A stretch of DNA of 64,000 nt. It comes from an uncultured Clostridia bacterium. Lineage in GTDB: Bacteria; Bacillota; Clostridia; Christensenellales; Borkfalkiaceae. Each line of letters begins with the position of its first letter. Positions within the stretch are counted from its first letter, which is position 1. The DNA lies in contig CANREF010000001.1 in the NCBI GenBank assembly GCA_947629575.1, positions 1-64,000 of the forward strand, read 5' to 3'. Both the position numbers and the translations under genes were made by a program. Shown here in pieces: positions 53,345-62,117 of this stretch. The notes under the pieces were generated by a model. The model was not told the DNA's origin and ran no database searches. It worked only from the letters and a program-made list of their open reading frames with translations.

Positions 53345-54748
53345 TTATATGTTTTGGTTTTGCCCGCCGCTTTGCAGCCGTTTGAGTTTTCTCAAGACCC
53401 ACGCCATCACGGGAACGGTAAATAGAACTGCCACTGCGTCCGCAATGGGGGCTGCCCATACGACGCCCATCACCCCGAGACCGAGGGGGATGAGGAAGGC
53501 GCACAAAATGAGCAGGATGTCCCGCAAGAAGGAGAGGGGAGCGGCGATCTTTGCAAGCCCTATGGATTGCACGAAGACCGCGCATACCTTCTGAAGACAG
53601 GTAAAGGTCAAGAACATGAGGTATATCCTCAGGCAGGGAACGGCGAAGCGCATATAGAGGGCGACGTCTATCCCTTCCGCGCCCCCGCCCGCGCCGAACA
53701 TCATGATGAATGCGCGGGGGACGGTTTCAAAGAGGACGGTAAATACAAGGCAGATCCCTCCCGTCCAGAGGAGCATGAGCTTCAAGAGCTGTTTGACCCG
53801 ATCGTACCGCCCCGCGCCGTAGTTGTAGCCGACGATGGGCTGTGCGCCCGCCGCGATCCCGAAGGCGACGTTCAGAACGATCTGGAAGAGCTTCATGATG
53901 ACGACGAACGCCGCAAGGGGGATGTCTGCGCCGAATTCGCTCTCCATGCCGTAGCGCACAAACAAGACGTTGTTTACGATGGCCGTGGCGACGATGCAAA
54001 GTTGGGTCAGAAGGCTCGACAGCCCCAGCGCCATGATGCGCAGCAGGAGCTTGAGATCGGGGATAAATCCCGAGAGTTTGAGCTTGAAAGTCTTGCTGCG
54101 GAACAGATAGCAGACGCAGATGACAAAGCTCACGAACTGTCCGACGATGGTCGCCCACGCCGCCCCCTCGATGCCGAGATCGAGGGCATAGATCGCGATG
54201 GGGTCGCCGATGATGTTCAAAGCCGCCCCTGCGATCATGGCGATCATGGCGTAACCGGGCGAGCCGTCTGCGCGGATGATCGCGGCGAGACAGTTCTGGA
54301 CGAGGGCGAGCGGCATCATCGCGTAGATGATCATGCCGTAGCTGTGCGCGAGGGGAAGATTCGCCTCCGTGCCGCCGAGGAGCATTAAAAGATCGTCTCC
54401 CCAAAGATATGCAACGAGGATGATGACGCAGCCCGACAGAAAGGAAGCGAGCATGGCATTCCCGACGCCGCGGTGGAGCTTTTCCCGCTTTCCCTCCCCG
54501 AGGGAGACGGACAGCCATGCCGCCGCGCCGTCGCCGAAGAAGAGGGACGCTCCCCAACCCACCACCGTGATCGGAAAGACGACCCCCGTTGCCGCATTGC
54601 CGAGGTAACCCAGCCTGCTGTTCCCGACGAAGATCTGATCGACGATGTTGTAGAGGCACGAGATGATGAGGGACAGGATGCAGGGCACGGCAAACTTTAC
54701 AAGAAGTTTCCCGATCCGCTCCGTTCCCAAATATTCGCTGTTTTCCAT
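53345..54748 (-). CDS. MATE-family efflux transporter
   Basis: MENSEYLGTERIGKLLVKFAVPCILSLIISCLYNIVDQIFVG; 12-TM pattern. Confidence 0.92.
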   Translation of the reverse strand: MENSEYLGTERIGKLLVKFAVPCILSLIISCLYNIVDQIFVGNSRLGYLGNAATGVVFPITVVGWGASLFFGDGAAAWLSVSLGEGKREKLHRGVGNAMLASFLSGCVIILVAYLWGDDLLMLLGGTEANLPLAHSYGMIIYAMMPLALVQNCLAAIIRADGSPGYAMIAMIAGAALNIIGDPIAIYALDLGIEGAAWATIVGQFVSFVICVCYLFRSKTFKLKLSGFIPDLKLLLRIMALGLSSLLTQLCIVATAIVNNVLFVRYGMESEFGADIPLAAFVVIMKLFQIVLNVAFGIAAGAQPIVGYNYGAGRYDRVKQLLKLMLLWTGGICLVFTVLFETVPRAFIMMFGAGGGAEGIDVALYMRFAVPCLRIYLMFLTFTCLQKVCAVFVQSIGLAKIAAPLSFLRDILLILCAFLIPLGLGVMGVVWAAPIADAVAVLFTVPVMAWVLRKLKRLQSGGQNQNI

Positions 54749-54760
54749 AAATACCTCCTC

Positions 54761-54880
54761 AAAAAGCAAAACGGCACGCGCGCGGAACGCCATGCCGTTT
54801 TCTTCGAACGACACGCGCAGCAGCTCCTGTACCGTAATCAGATTTACGCGCGGGATGCGCCACATGTGTCGTTAAGCTCT
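54761..54880 (-). ncRNA. attenuator-type regulatory leader upstream of MATE gene (possible guanidine-IV/mepA-type riboswitch)
   Basis: Minus strand: AACGACAC...GTGTCGTT stem, then AAAACGGCA...TGCCGTTTTGCTTTTT terminator just before the RBS. Confidence 0.45.
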
Positions 54881-54898
54881 TATAAAATTGTTGTTTAC

Positions 54899-54927
54899 AG
54901 TATAACAGAAAATATAAAAAAAGTCAA
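54899..54927 (-). promoter_or_regulatory. sigma-A promoter of the MATE gene
   Basis: Minus strand TTGACT-N17-TATACT. Confidence 0.65.
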
Positions 54928-54971
54928 GCATGGTAGAAAATGAAATTTTTATTGCAGTCTTGGAGAATTTT

Positions 54972-55001
54972 GCATAGAACATGAAAACGTTCCGCATATT
55001 G
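54972..55001 (+). promoter_or_regulatory. putative sigma-G-type promoter of spoVT
   Basis: GCATA-N18-CATATTG. Confidence 0.5.
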
Positions 55002-55020
55002 AAAGTATACGGAGGTTTTT

Positions 55021-55566
55021 ATGAAAGCAACGGGAATCGTAAGAAGGATCGACGAGCTCGGACGGGTCGTCATTCCCAAGGAAATAAGAAGGACGCTGCG
55101 CATCCGCGAGGGAGATCCCTTGGAACTCTTCACCGATCGCGACGAGCTCATGCTCAAGAAGTATTCGCCCATCGCGAGCATCGAGCAATTTGCAAAGGGG
55201 ACTGCGAAATCGCTGAGCGAACAGAGCGGATACCTTGCGGTCATTTGCGATACGGACGGCATTTTACAGGCGAGCGGTCAGGGAAAGAAGTCGCTCGCGG
55301 GCAAGGCTGTCTCGGACAAGATGACGGAAGTCATGCTCTCCCGCCGCAGCTATCTCGCGAACAAATCGGAGGGGGGAGACATTCTTCCCATCACCTCCGA
55401 CAATGAACTCACGGTCACGGCGCAGGTCATCGTGCCCGTCGTCGCAGGCGGGGACTGCCTCGGCGCCGTCGTTTTGCTCTCCACCGACGAGGGGGCGGTA
55501 ATGGAGGCGTCCGCAGTGAAGCTCGCGCGGCTCACTTCGGACATCATCGCGAACCAATTCGAATAA
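55021..55566 (+). CDS. spoVT: stage V sporulation protein T
   Basis: MKATGIVRRIDELGRVVIPKEIRRTLRIREGDPLELF (AbrB) plus GAF-like C-terminus. Confidence 0.94.
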   Translation: MKATGIVRRIDELGRVVIPKEIRRTLRIREGDPLELFTDRDELMLKKYSPIASIEQFAKGTAKSLSEQSGYLAVICDTDGILQASGQGKKSLAGKAVSDKMTEVMLSRRSYLANKSEGGDILPITSDNELTVTAQVIVPVVAGGDCLGAVVLLSTDEGAVMEASAVKLARLTSDIIANQFE

Positions 55567-55593
55567 GTTCACGAAAGATTTTTTGCGCAAACC

Positions 55594-55633
55594 GCGTTCT
55601 TGCCCTCCTCCATATGGGGGAGGGCAAGAACGC
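55594..55633. repeat. 40-bp near-perfect palindrome
   Basis: GCGTTCTTGCCCTCCTCCAT/ATGGGGGAGGGCAAGAACGC. Confidence 0.85.
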
Positions 55634-55667
55634 GCACCCTTTCTCGAGAAAGGGCGGCATACATACC

Positions 55668-57098
55668 ATGAAAAAAAACGGGTTTCTCAAGTCCGCCGCG
55701 GTGCTTTCCCTCGGCGGCATTCTCGCCAAGGGCATCGGCGCGCTCTACCGTATCCCGCTCACGGGGCTTTTGGGCGGGTACGGCATGGGGCTCTATCAAA
55801 TGGCATATCCCCTATTTTGCCTTCTGCTCACCCTCTCTTCGGCGGGCATTCCCTCGGCGTTGGCGCGGCTCGTCGCGCGGGAAAGGGCGCGGGGCGGGAG
55901 CGGCAGGGAGACGCTGCAGGCCGCCCTTCGCCTGTTCGCGATCCTCGGGCTCTTGGGAAGCGTCCTAATGTGCCTGTTTGCTCCCCACATGAGCAGGCTG
56001 CAGGGGGAGAGGGAACTCATCGGCTGCTATTTCGCGCTCGCGCCCTCCGTCTTTTTGGTGGCGCTCATCGCGGTCTTCCGCGGCTGGTTTCAGGGAAAGA
56101 ACGACATGAGACCCACCGCGCTCTCCGAGATCGCCGAACAGCTCGTGAAAGCTCTTTTCGGGCTGTTTTTTGCGACCCGTTATGCAAAAACACCCGCGCG
56201 TGCCGCGGAATTTTGCCTGCTTTCGGTAACGATCTCCGAGCTTGTGGCGCTCCTGTTTCTTGCCATGCGGTTTCGGGGGGAGGGCGTGAAGAGAACGCTC
56301 CCGTTCCGCCGCACGAGCGGAGCGCAGCTCCTTCTTTCCGTGCTCCCCGTCATGGCGGCGACGGCGCTCCTTCCCCTTTCGCAGACGGTGGACAGCGTTG
56401 TCCTCGTCCGCCTGCTCAGAGGGCAGAGCGAACGTGCCGTTGCGCTCTACGGGCTCTTTTCTGGGGGAGCGCTCTCCCTCGTCTCTCTGCCCGCCACCCT
56501 CTGCTACGGGCTCGCGGCGGCGTCCGTTCCCTCCCTGTCCCGCACGGTGGCGCTCGGCGACGGGAACGGGGCGAGAGACCGCGCGCTTTCCGTGCTCTCC
56601 TTGACGCTGCTCCTGTCCCTCCCGTGCGCGCTGGGGCTCTTCTTTTTCTCGAAGACGATCGTAAGTCTGCTCTATCCCACCCTTGCGGCGGCGGAGGCGG
56701 ACACCCTCGTCCGTCTCATCCGCCTCATCTCCGTCTCCGCCCTCTCTCTGGCGGGAGTGGATACCCTCGCCGCCTGCCTCGTGGGCATGGGAAGGGCAAA
56801 CCGCGCGGCGTTTTCCATGCTGCTCGCCGTGTGCGGGAAATTCGTCCTCGAATTTATTTTCGTGCCCCGTCTGTCCGTTTCCGGCGCGGCGCTCGCAGTA
56901 AATTTCTGTTATCTTCTTGCTTTTTTCCTGGATTTGTTTTATACTGTAAAAAAACCCAAGGAGAGAGCGAATGATCTATATCGTGAGCCTCGGCGTCGGG
57001 AAGGGGGATCTGACCCTCAAGGGGAGGGAGACCCTTCTGAAGGCGGAAGAGGTGCTTGTGCGCACAGCCGAAATTCCGTCGGTGCAGACGCTGGATGA
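55668..57098 (+). CDS. SpoVB/MurJ-like polysaccharide biosynthesis membrane protein
   Basis: SAAVLSLGGILAKGIGALYRIPLTGLLG...GLYQMAYPLF; multi-TM. Confidence 0.87.
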   Translation: MKKNGFLKSAAVLSLGGILAKGIGALYRIPLTGLLGGYGMGLYQMAYPLFCLLLTLSSAGIPSALARLVARERARGGSGRETLQAALRLFAILGLLGSVLMCLFAPHMSRLQGERELIGCYFALAPSVFLVALIAVFRGWFQGKNDMRPTALSEIAEQLVKALFGLFFATRYAKTPARAAEFCLLSVTISELVALLFLAMRFRGEGVKRTLPFRRTSGAQLLLSVLPVMAATALLPLSQTVDSVVLVRLLRGQSERAVALYGLFSGGALSLVSLPATLCYGLAAASVPSLSRTVALGDGNGARDRALSVLSLTLLLSLPCALGLFFFSKTIVSLLYPTLAAAEADTLVRLIRLISVSALSLAGVDTLAACLVGMGRANRAAFSMLLAVCGKFVLEFIFVPRLSVSGAALAVNFCYLLAFFLDLFYTVKKPKERANDLYREPRRREGGSDPQGEGDPSEGGRGACAHSRNSVGADAG

Positions 57099-58374
57099 CG
57101 AAGGAATTCCCTATTCCACGCTCGATCATCTCTACGAAAAGAGCAGAAATTACGATACGCTTGCAAAAAACATTGCCGCCGAAGTGCGGCGGAGAGCAAA
57201 GGGCAGAACCGTCTGCTATTGCGTAGACGGCAGTTTTGAAGAGGACGCCGCGGCGCGGATCTTGCTCGCGGGCAGGGGCGCGGAGGGCGTCGGCGGCAGG
57301 TCCAAAGGGGCGTATTTCGCGCAGATCTGCGGGCTCGGGGAATATACCGCCGTGTCCGCCTTTTCCCTTTCGCAGGAAAAGATCTCGCTCCCCCTCGTTG
57401 TGTACGATCTCACCGATGACAACATTTCGGACGTCAAACTTTTTCTCGCGGAGAGATTGGGCGACGAAGCGCCCGCGATCTTTGTGCGCGGGACGGAAAA
57501 GCGCGCCATTCCCCTCTTCGAGGCGGACAGGCAGGGCAGCTGTTCCTTTGCGGGGCTCGTGCTCGAAAAACAGCCCCTGCTCGAAAAACATCGGTTCGAT
57601 TTCGAAGACCTGCTTGCGATCATGCGGCGCTTGCGCGCCCCCGACGGCTGTCCGTGGGACAGGGTGCAGACGCACGAGAGCATCCGCATCAACGCGATAG
57701 AGGAGGCTTACGAGCTCGTGGACGCCATCGACCTTCATGACCCCGACAAGATGTGCGAAGAGGCGGGGGACGTTCTGATGCAGTCTGTCTTTCATACCCT
57801 CATCGAGGAAGAGACGGGCAATTTCACGGTGACGGACATGCTCTCGGAGCTGTGCGAAAAACTCATCACGCGGCATACGCACGTCTTCGGGCAGGACAAG
57901 GCTTCGGGCGCGGACGGCGCTCTGACCGTGTGGGAGAAGAACAAGATGACGGAAAAGCACCAGACGACCTATTCGGACGCGGTGAACGACGTGCCCGAAT
58001 GTTTCCCCGCACTGCTGCGCGCGCAGAAGATCGCAAAGCGCGTGGAGAAGGGGGGCTGGGATCCCGCCACCTTCGAGAACTTTGAAAGAAAATTCCGCGA
58101 GGAGTACGCAGAGCTCAAAGAGGCTGTGGATGCAGGCGACAAAGCCGCGGTGTACGAGGAACTCGGCGACGTGCTGTTCTGCGCCGTAGAGCTCGGGCGC
58201 GCGGTGGGGGAGGACTGCGAAATGGCGCTCCTCGATACGGTGAAAAAGATACAAAAAAGATATAACGTATACGAAGATCTTGTACGCAAGGACGGAAAAG
58301 ACCCGACAAAGCTCTCCTCAGAAGAGAGGGACGAATATTACAGGAGGACGAAAAATGCTGCTGCACGAACTTGA
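56971..58374 (+). CDS. mazG: MazG-family nucleoside triphosphate pyrophosphohydrolase with N-terminal tetrapyrrole methylase-like domain (YabN-like)
   Basis: IVSLGVGKGDLTLKGRE; LRAPDGCPWDRVQTHESIRINAIEEAYELVDAI. Confidence 0.92.
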   Translation: MIYIVSLGVGKGDLTLKGRETLLKAEEVLVRTAEIPSVQTLDDEGIPYSTLDHLYEKSRNYDTLAKNIAAEVRRRAKGRTVCYCVDGSFEEDAAARILLAGRGAEGVGGRSKGAYFAQICGLGEYTAVSAFSLSQEKISLPLVVYDLTDDNISDVKLFLAERLGDEAPAIFVRGTEKRAIPLFEADRQGSCSFAGLVLEKQPLLEKHRFDFEDLLAIMRRLRAPDGCPWDRVQTHESIRINAIEEAYELVDAIDLHDPDKMCEEAGDVLMQSVFHTLIEEETGNFTVTDMLSELCEKLITRHTHVFGQDKASGADGALTVWEKNKMTEKHQTTYSDAVNDVPECFPALLRAQKIAKRVEKGGWDPATFENFERKFREEYAELKEAVDAGDKAAVYEELGDVLFCAVELGRAVGEDCEMALLDTVKKIQKRYNVYEDLVRKDGKDPTKLSSEERDEYYRRTKNAAART

Positions 58375-59323
58375 GATCGCCGGACTGAAACTCGAAAACA
58401 ACGTACTTCTCGCGCCCATGGCGGGATATACGAACCAACCCTTCCGCAAGATGTGCCGCGGCTTGGGCGCGGGGCTCGCATTCAACGAAATGGTGAGTGC
58501 GAAGGGACTTGCGTTCGGCAATGAGGAGAGCAAGCGCATTTTATACACGGAAGAGGGGGAGAGCCCGAAGGCGATACAGCTCTTCGGCAGTGTGCCCGTT
58601 CTGATGCGCGCCGCCTGCGAGAGCGAGGAACTGTCGAAGTTCGACCTCATCGACATCAACATGGGCTGTCCCATGCCCAAGATCGTGCGCAACGGCGAGG
58701 GGAATGCGCTCATGGAGCAGCCCGTGCTCGCCGAGAAGATCATTTCCGAGTGCGCCAAAAGCGGGAAGCGCATCGCCGTAAAATTCCGCGTGGGCGTGAA
58801 GGAGGGCGACAGGCGCGCGGCGGAATTCGCAAAACTGTGTGAGGGCGCGGGTGCGTGCATGATCACCGTGCACGGCAGAACGCGGGACAAGATCTATGCG
58901 GGCCCCGTCGATTTCGAGCAGATCCGCGAGGCGAAGGAGGCGGTGAAGATCCCCGTCATCGGCAACGGCGGCGTCTGGAACGACAAGGACGCCCGCAAGA
59001 TGTTCGACCGCACGGGGGTAGACGGCATCATGATCGCCCGTGCCGCGCTCTACCGCCCGCAGGTATTCGCCGAGATCACCGAGCGGGAGGAAACGCCCTT
59101 TTCCGAACTCTTCCCGGCTCAGCTCAAGGAGACGCAGGAGCTCTACGGAGAACACTTCGCCTGCGTGTTCATGCGCAAGATGGCGGCGTTCTATCTGAAG
59201 GGCAGGCGGGGCGCTGCGGAATGGAAGCGCAAACTCTTCTCCGCCGAGACCTGCGAGGAGGTAGACAAGTACGCAAAGCAGATCTTCGGCGGAAGCGAAG
59301 GAACGGAGATCACCGTTTCCTGA
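58355..59323 (+). CDS. dus: tRNA-dihydrouridine synthase
   Basis: LLAPMAGYTNQPFRKMCRGLGAG, DINMGCPMPKIVRNGEGNALM, VHGRTRDKIYAGPVDF. Confidence 0.92.
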   Translation: MLLHELEIAGLKLENNVLLAPMAGYTNQPFRKMCRGLGAGLAFNEMVSAKGLAFGNEESKRILYTEEGESPKAIQLFGSVPVLMRAACESEELSKFDLIDINMGCPMPKIVRNGEGNALMEQPVLAEKIISECAKSGKRIAVKFRVGVKEGDRRAAEFAKLCEGAGACMITVHGRTRDKIYAGPVDFEQIREAKEAVKIPVIGNGGVWNDKDARKMFDRTGVDGIMIARAALYRPQVFAEITEREETPFSELFPAQLKETQELYGEHFACVFMRKMAAFYLKGRRGAAEWKRKLFSAETCEEVDKYAKQIFGGSEGTEITVS

Positions 59324-59328
59324 AGATC

Positions 59329-59351
59329 AGCCCCCATACGGGGGCTTTTTT
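59329..59351 (+). terminator. intrinsic terminator
   Basis: AGCCCCCATACGGGGGCTTTTTT. Confidence 0.75.
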
Positions 59352-59407
59352 CATGGGAAAAAGGTCGCTCTTTTCCCGAAAAAACCAAAAAAAGCGGCGC
59401 AAAACGC

Positions 59408-59486
59408 TGTACAAAGCCACAAAACCATGCTATAATAAATTGTGACGCGCACGCGCACGCGAGCACATACGCGCGGGTGCGCGCGA
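59408..59486 (+). promoter_or_regulatory. gyrB promoter and purine/pyrimidine-alternating leader
   Basis: TGTACA-N17-TATAAT then TGTGACGCGCACGCGCACGCGAGCACATACGCGCGGGTGCGCGCGAG. Confidence 0.55.
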
Positions 59487-59500
59487 GAAGGAGAATTTTT

Positions 59501-61414
59501 ATGGCGGAAAAGGTCGAAGGCGCATACGGCGCCGAACAAATTCAGGTGCTGGATGGGCTCGAACACATTCGCAAGCGCCCCGGCATGTACATCAGTTCTA
59601 CGGACGAAAAGGGGCTTCACCACCTCGTCAGTGAGGTCGTCGACAATTCCATCGACGAGGCATTGGCGGGCTACTGTGACCGCGTGGACGTCACGATCAA
59701 CGCCGACGGAAGCTGCACCGTGGAGGACAACGGCAGGGGCATTCCCACCGAAATTCACCCCAAAGAGGGCATCTCCACCGTCGAGGTCGTCTTTACCAAG
59801 GTCAACGCGGGCGGGAAGTTCGGCGGCGATTCGGGTTATAAGGTCTCTTCGGGGCTGCACGGCGTCGGCGTGAAGGCGGTCAACGCCCTCTCCGAATGGT
59901 TGGAAGCGGAGGTCTGCCAGAACGGACACATCTACAAACAGGTCTATAACCGCGGCGTTCCCCAGCGCCCCCTCGCCGTGATCGGCGATACTGACAGAAC
60001 GGGGACGAAGGTCACCTTCTTTCCCGATGCGGAGATCTTCGAGACCATCGTCTTCAAATATGACACCCTCAAGACCCGCTTAAAGGAGCTCGCCTTCCTC
60101 AATAAGGGGCTTACGATCACCCTTGCCGATCTGCGCGGCGAGAAGGAACGGCGGGACAGCTTCTGCTACGAGGGCGGCATCCGCGAGCTCGTAGAGGAGC
60201 TCAACCAAGGGAGCGAAGTCCTCTTTGAACAGCCCCTCTATTTCGAGGCGCAGGAGGGAACGACGGTCTGCGAGGTCGCCCTGCAATACAACGAGAGCTA
60301 TAACGAAGTCATCTATTCCTATGCGAACAACGTCAACACCATCGACGGCGGAACGCACGTCGAGGGCTTGAAATTGGCGCTCACCAAGGTCATCAACGAC
60401 GCGGGCAGAAAGCTCAACCTGCTCAAGGAGAGCGACCGTCTCACGGGCGAGGACGTGCGCGAGGGCATCACCGCCGTCGTCTCCGTCAAACTCGAGGACG
60501 CCCAGTTCGAATCGCAGACCAAGGATAAACTCAATAACAGCTTTATCCGTCCCTTTGTCAATAAGGCAGTGGCGGATGAATTCGGCACCTATATCGAAGA
60601 ACACCCCTCCGTTGCGCGCGAGCTGGTGCTTCGCTGCATTACGGCGCAGAAGGCGCGCGACGCGGCGAGAAACGCCCGTGAACTCACGCGGCGCAAGGGG
60701 GTTTTGGAGAGCACCACCCTTCCCGGCAAACTTGCCGACTGCTCGGACAAGCGCCCCGAGCTGTGCGAGATCTACATCGTCGAGGGGGATTCGGCAGGCG
60801 GCACGGCAAAGCAGGGCAGAGACAGACGGTTTCAGGCGATCTTGCCCCTCCGCGGGAAGATACTGAACGTCGAGAAAGTCCGCCTCAACCGCGCCCTCGA
60901 GAACGCGGAGATCAAGGCGATGATCACGGCGTTCGGCTGCGGCATCTTGGACGATTTCGACGAGAGCAAGCTCCGCTACGATCGTATCATCTCCATGACC
61001 GATGCCGATGTGGACGGCGCGCACATCCGCATTCTGCTCCTCACCTTCCTCTTCCGCTACATGCGCCCGCTCATCGAGCACGGGCATGTCTATTCGGCAA
61101 AGCCGCCCCTCTACAAGGCGAGCGTGAAGGGAAAGGAGGACGTGTATCTCTATTCCGAAGAGGAGAAGGTGCTCTTCGACGCGGCGAACAACAACAAAGT
61201 GGAATATCAGCGCTACAAGGGACTTGGCGAAATGAGCACCGAACAGCTTTGGGATACCACGATGAATCCCGCCACCCGTACCCTCATAAAAGTCTCCATG
61301 GAGGACGCAGTGGAGGCGGACAAGATGTTCAACATCCTCATGGGCGAGAGCCCGGCGTTGAGGCGGAAATTTATCGAAGAAAACGCCACACTTGTAACTG
61401 ATTTGGATATCTAA
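59501..61414 (+). CDS. gyrB: DNA gyrase subunit B
   Basis: VLDGLEHIRKRPGMYI, VDNSIDEALAGYCD, EIYIVEGDSAGGTAKQGRDR. Confidence 0.95.
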   Translation: MAEKVEGAYGAEQIQVLDGLEHIRKRPGMYISSTDEKGLHHLVSEVVDNSIDEALAGYCDRVDVTINADGSCTVEDNGRGIPTEIHPKEGISTVEVVFTKVNAGGKFGGDSGYKVSSGLHGVGVKAVNALSEWLEAEVCQNGHIYKQVYNRGVPQRPLAVIGDTDRTGTKVTFFPDAEIFETIVFKYDTLKTRLKELAFLNKGLTITLADLRGEKERRDSFCYEGGIRELVEELNQGSEVLFEQPLYFEAQEGTTVCEVALQYNESYNEVIYSYANNVNTIDGGTHVEGLKLALTKVINDAGRKLNLLKESDRLTGEDVREGITAVVSVKLEDAQFESQTKDKLNNSFIRPFVNKAVADEFGTYIEEHPSVARELVLRCITAQKARDAARNARELTRRKGVLESTTLPGKLADCSDKRPELCEIYIVEGDSAGGTAKQGRDRRFQAILPLRGKILNVEKVRLNRALENAEIKAMITAFGCGILDDFDESKLRYDRIISMTDADVDGAHIRILLLTFLFRYMRPLIEHGHVYSAKPPLYKASVKGKEDVYLYSEEEKVLFDAANNNKVEYQRYKGLGEMSTEQLWDTTMNPATRTLIKVSMEDAVEADKMFNILMGESPALRRKFIEENATLVTDLDI

Positions 61415-61418
61415 AAAA

Positions 61419-61460
61419 TTCACGAAAAATCTTTTGCTACGCAAAATCTTTTTCCGTGAG
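61419..61460. repeat. stop-abutting hairpin element (copy after gyrB)
   Basis: TTCACGAAAAATCTTTTGCTACGCAAAATCTTTTTCCGTGAGG. Confidence 0.8.
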
Positions 61461-61675
61461 GAAATTTGCTTGTTTGCTTTAACTTAGATGCTCTCTCGTT
61501 CGCCTTGTCTTACAAGAAGTTGCAAGAGTGCAACAAATGGGGTCGCCCACGGCGGAAGTGAATTCCGCCTAAGGCAAGCAATGGAAGTGCAAAGAGAATA
61601 GGAATGATCCTTGCCTTGCTTGCTTCTCCGCGTTTTAACGTAACACAGAATAGAACGAGAACTGCGCACAGGGCG

Positions 61676-61762
61676 GTCGCTCCCCCTCAAGGGGCAGCCG
61701 AGAACCAAATCCTTGCCCACCCCTTGAGGGGTGGGTGCCGACGAAGGAGGCGGAAGGGGTGT
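61676..61762 (+). repeat. left half of bipartite hairpin element flanking DUF559 ORF
   Basis: CTTGCCCACCCCTTGAGGGGTGGGTGCC...CGGAAGGGGTGT. Confidence 0.8.
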
Positions 61763-61763
61763 C

Positions 61764-62117
61764 GTGAATGAGTTATACAACCCCGACCTAATAGAAAATG
61801 CAAAAGCCTTACGCAAGGCAATGACAAAGGAAGAGAGAAAACTGTGGTACACCTTTCTCAAATATTTACCTTGTAAATTTGTCAGACAAAAGGTGATCGG
61901 TCATTATATCGCAGACTTCTATTGTCCCGAAAAGAAACTTGTCCTTGAATTGGACGGCTCGCAACATTTCGAGGCAAAACAAGAGCGTTACGATCTTGAG
62001 AGAACGGAATTTTTTCGAGAAAACGGAATAACCGTGGTTCGGTTTTCGAACTATGAAGTTTCCAAAAATTTTGAAAGAGTAAAGAATGCGATCCTATATT
62101 ACTTAAATTTGGAATGA
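61764..62117 (+). CDS. DUF559 / Vsr-like endonuclease-fold protein
   Basis: YNPDLIENAKALRKAMTKEERKLWYTFLKYLPCKFVRQKVIGHYIADFYCPEKKLVLELDGSQHFEAKQERYDLERTEFFRENGITVVRFSN. Confidence 0.88.
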   Translation: MNELYNPDLIENAKALRKAMTKEERKLWYTFLKYLPCKFVRQKVIGHYIADFYCPEKKLVLELDGSQHFEAKQERYDLERTEFFRENGITVVRFSNYEVSKNFERVKNAILYYLNLE

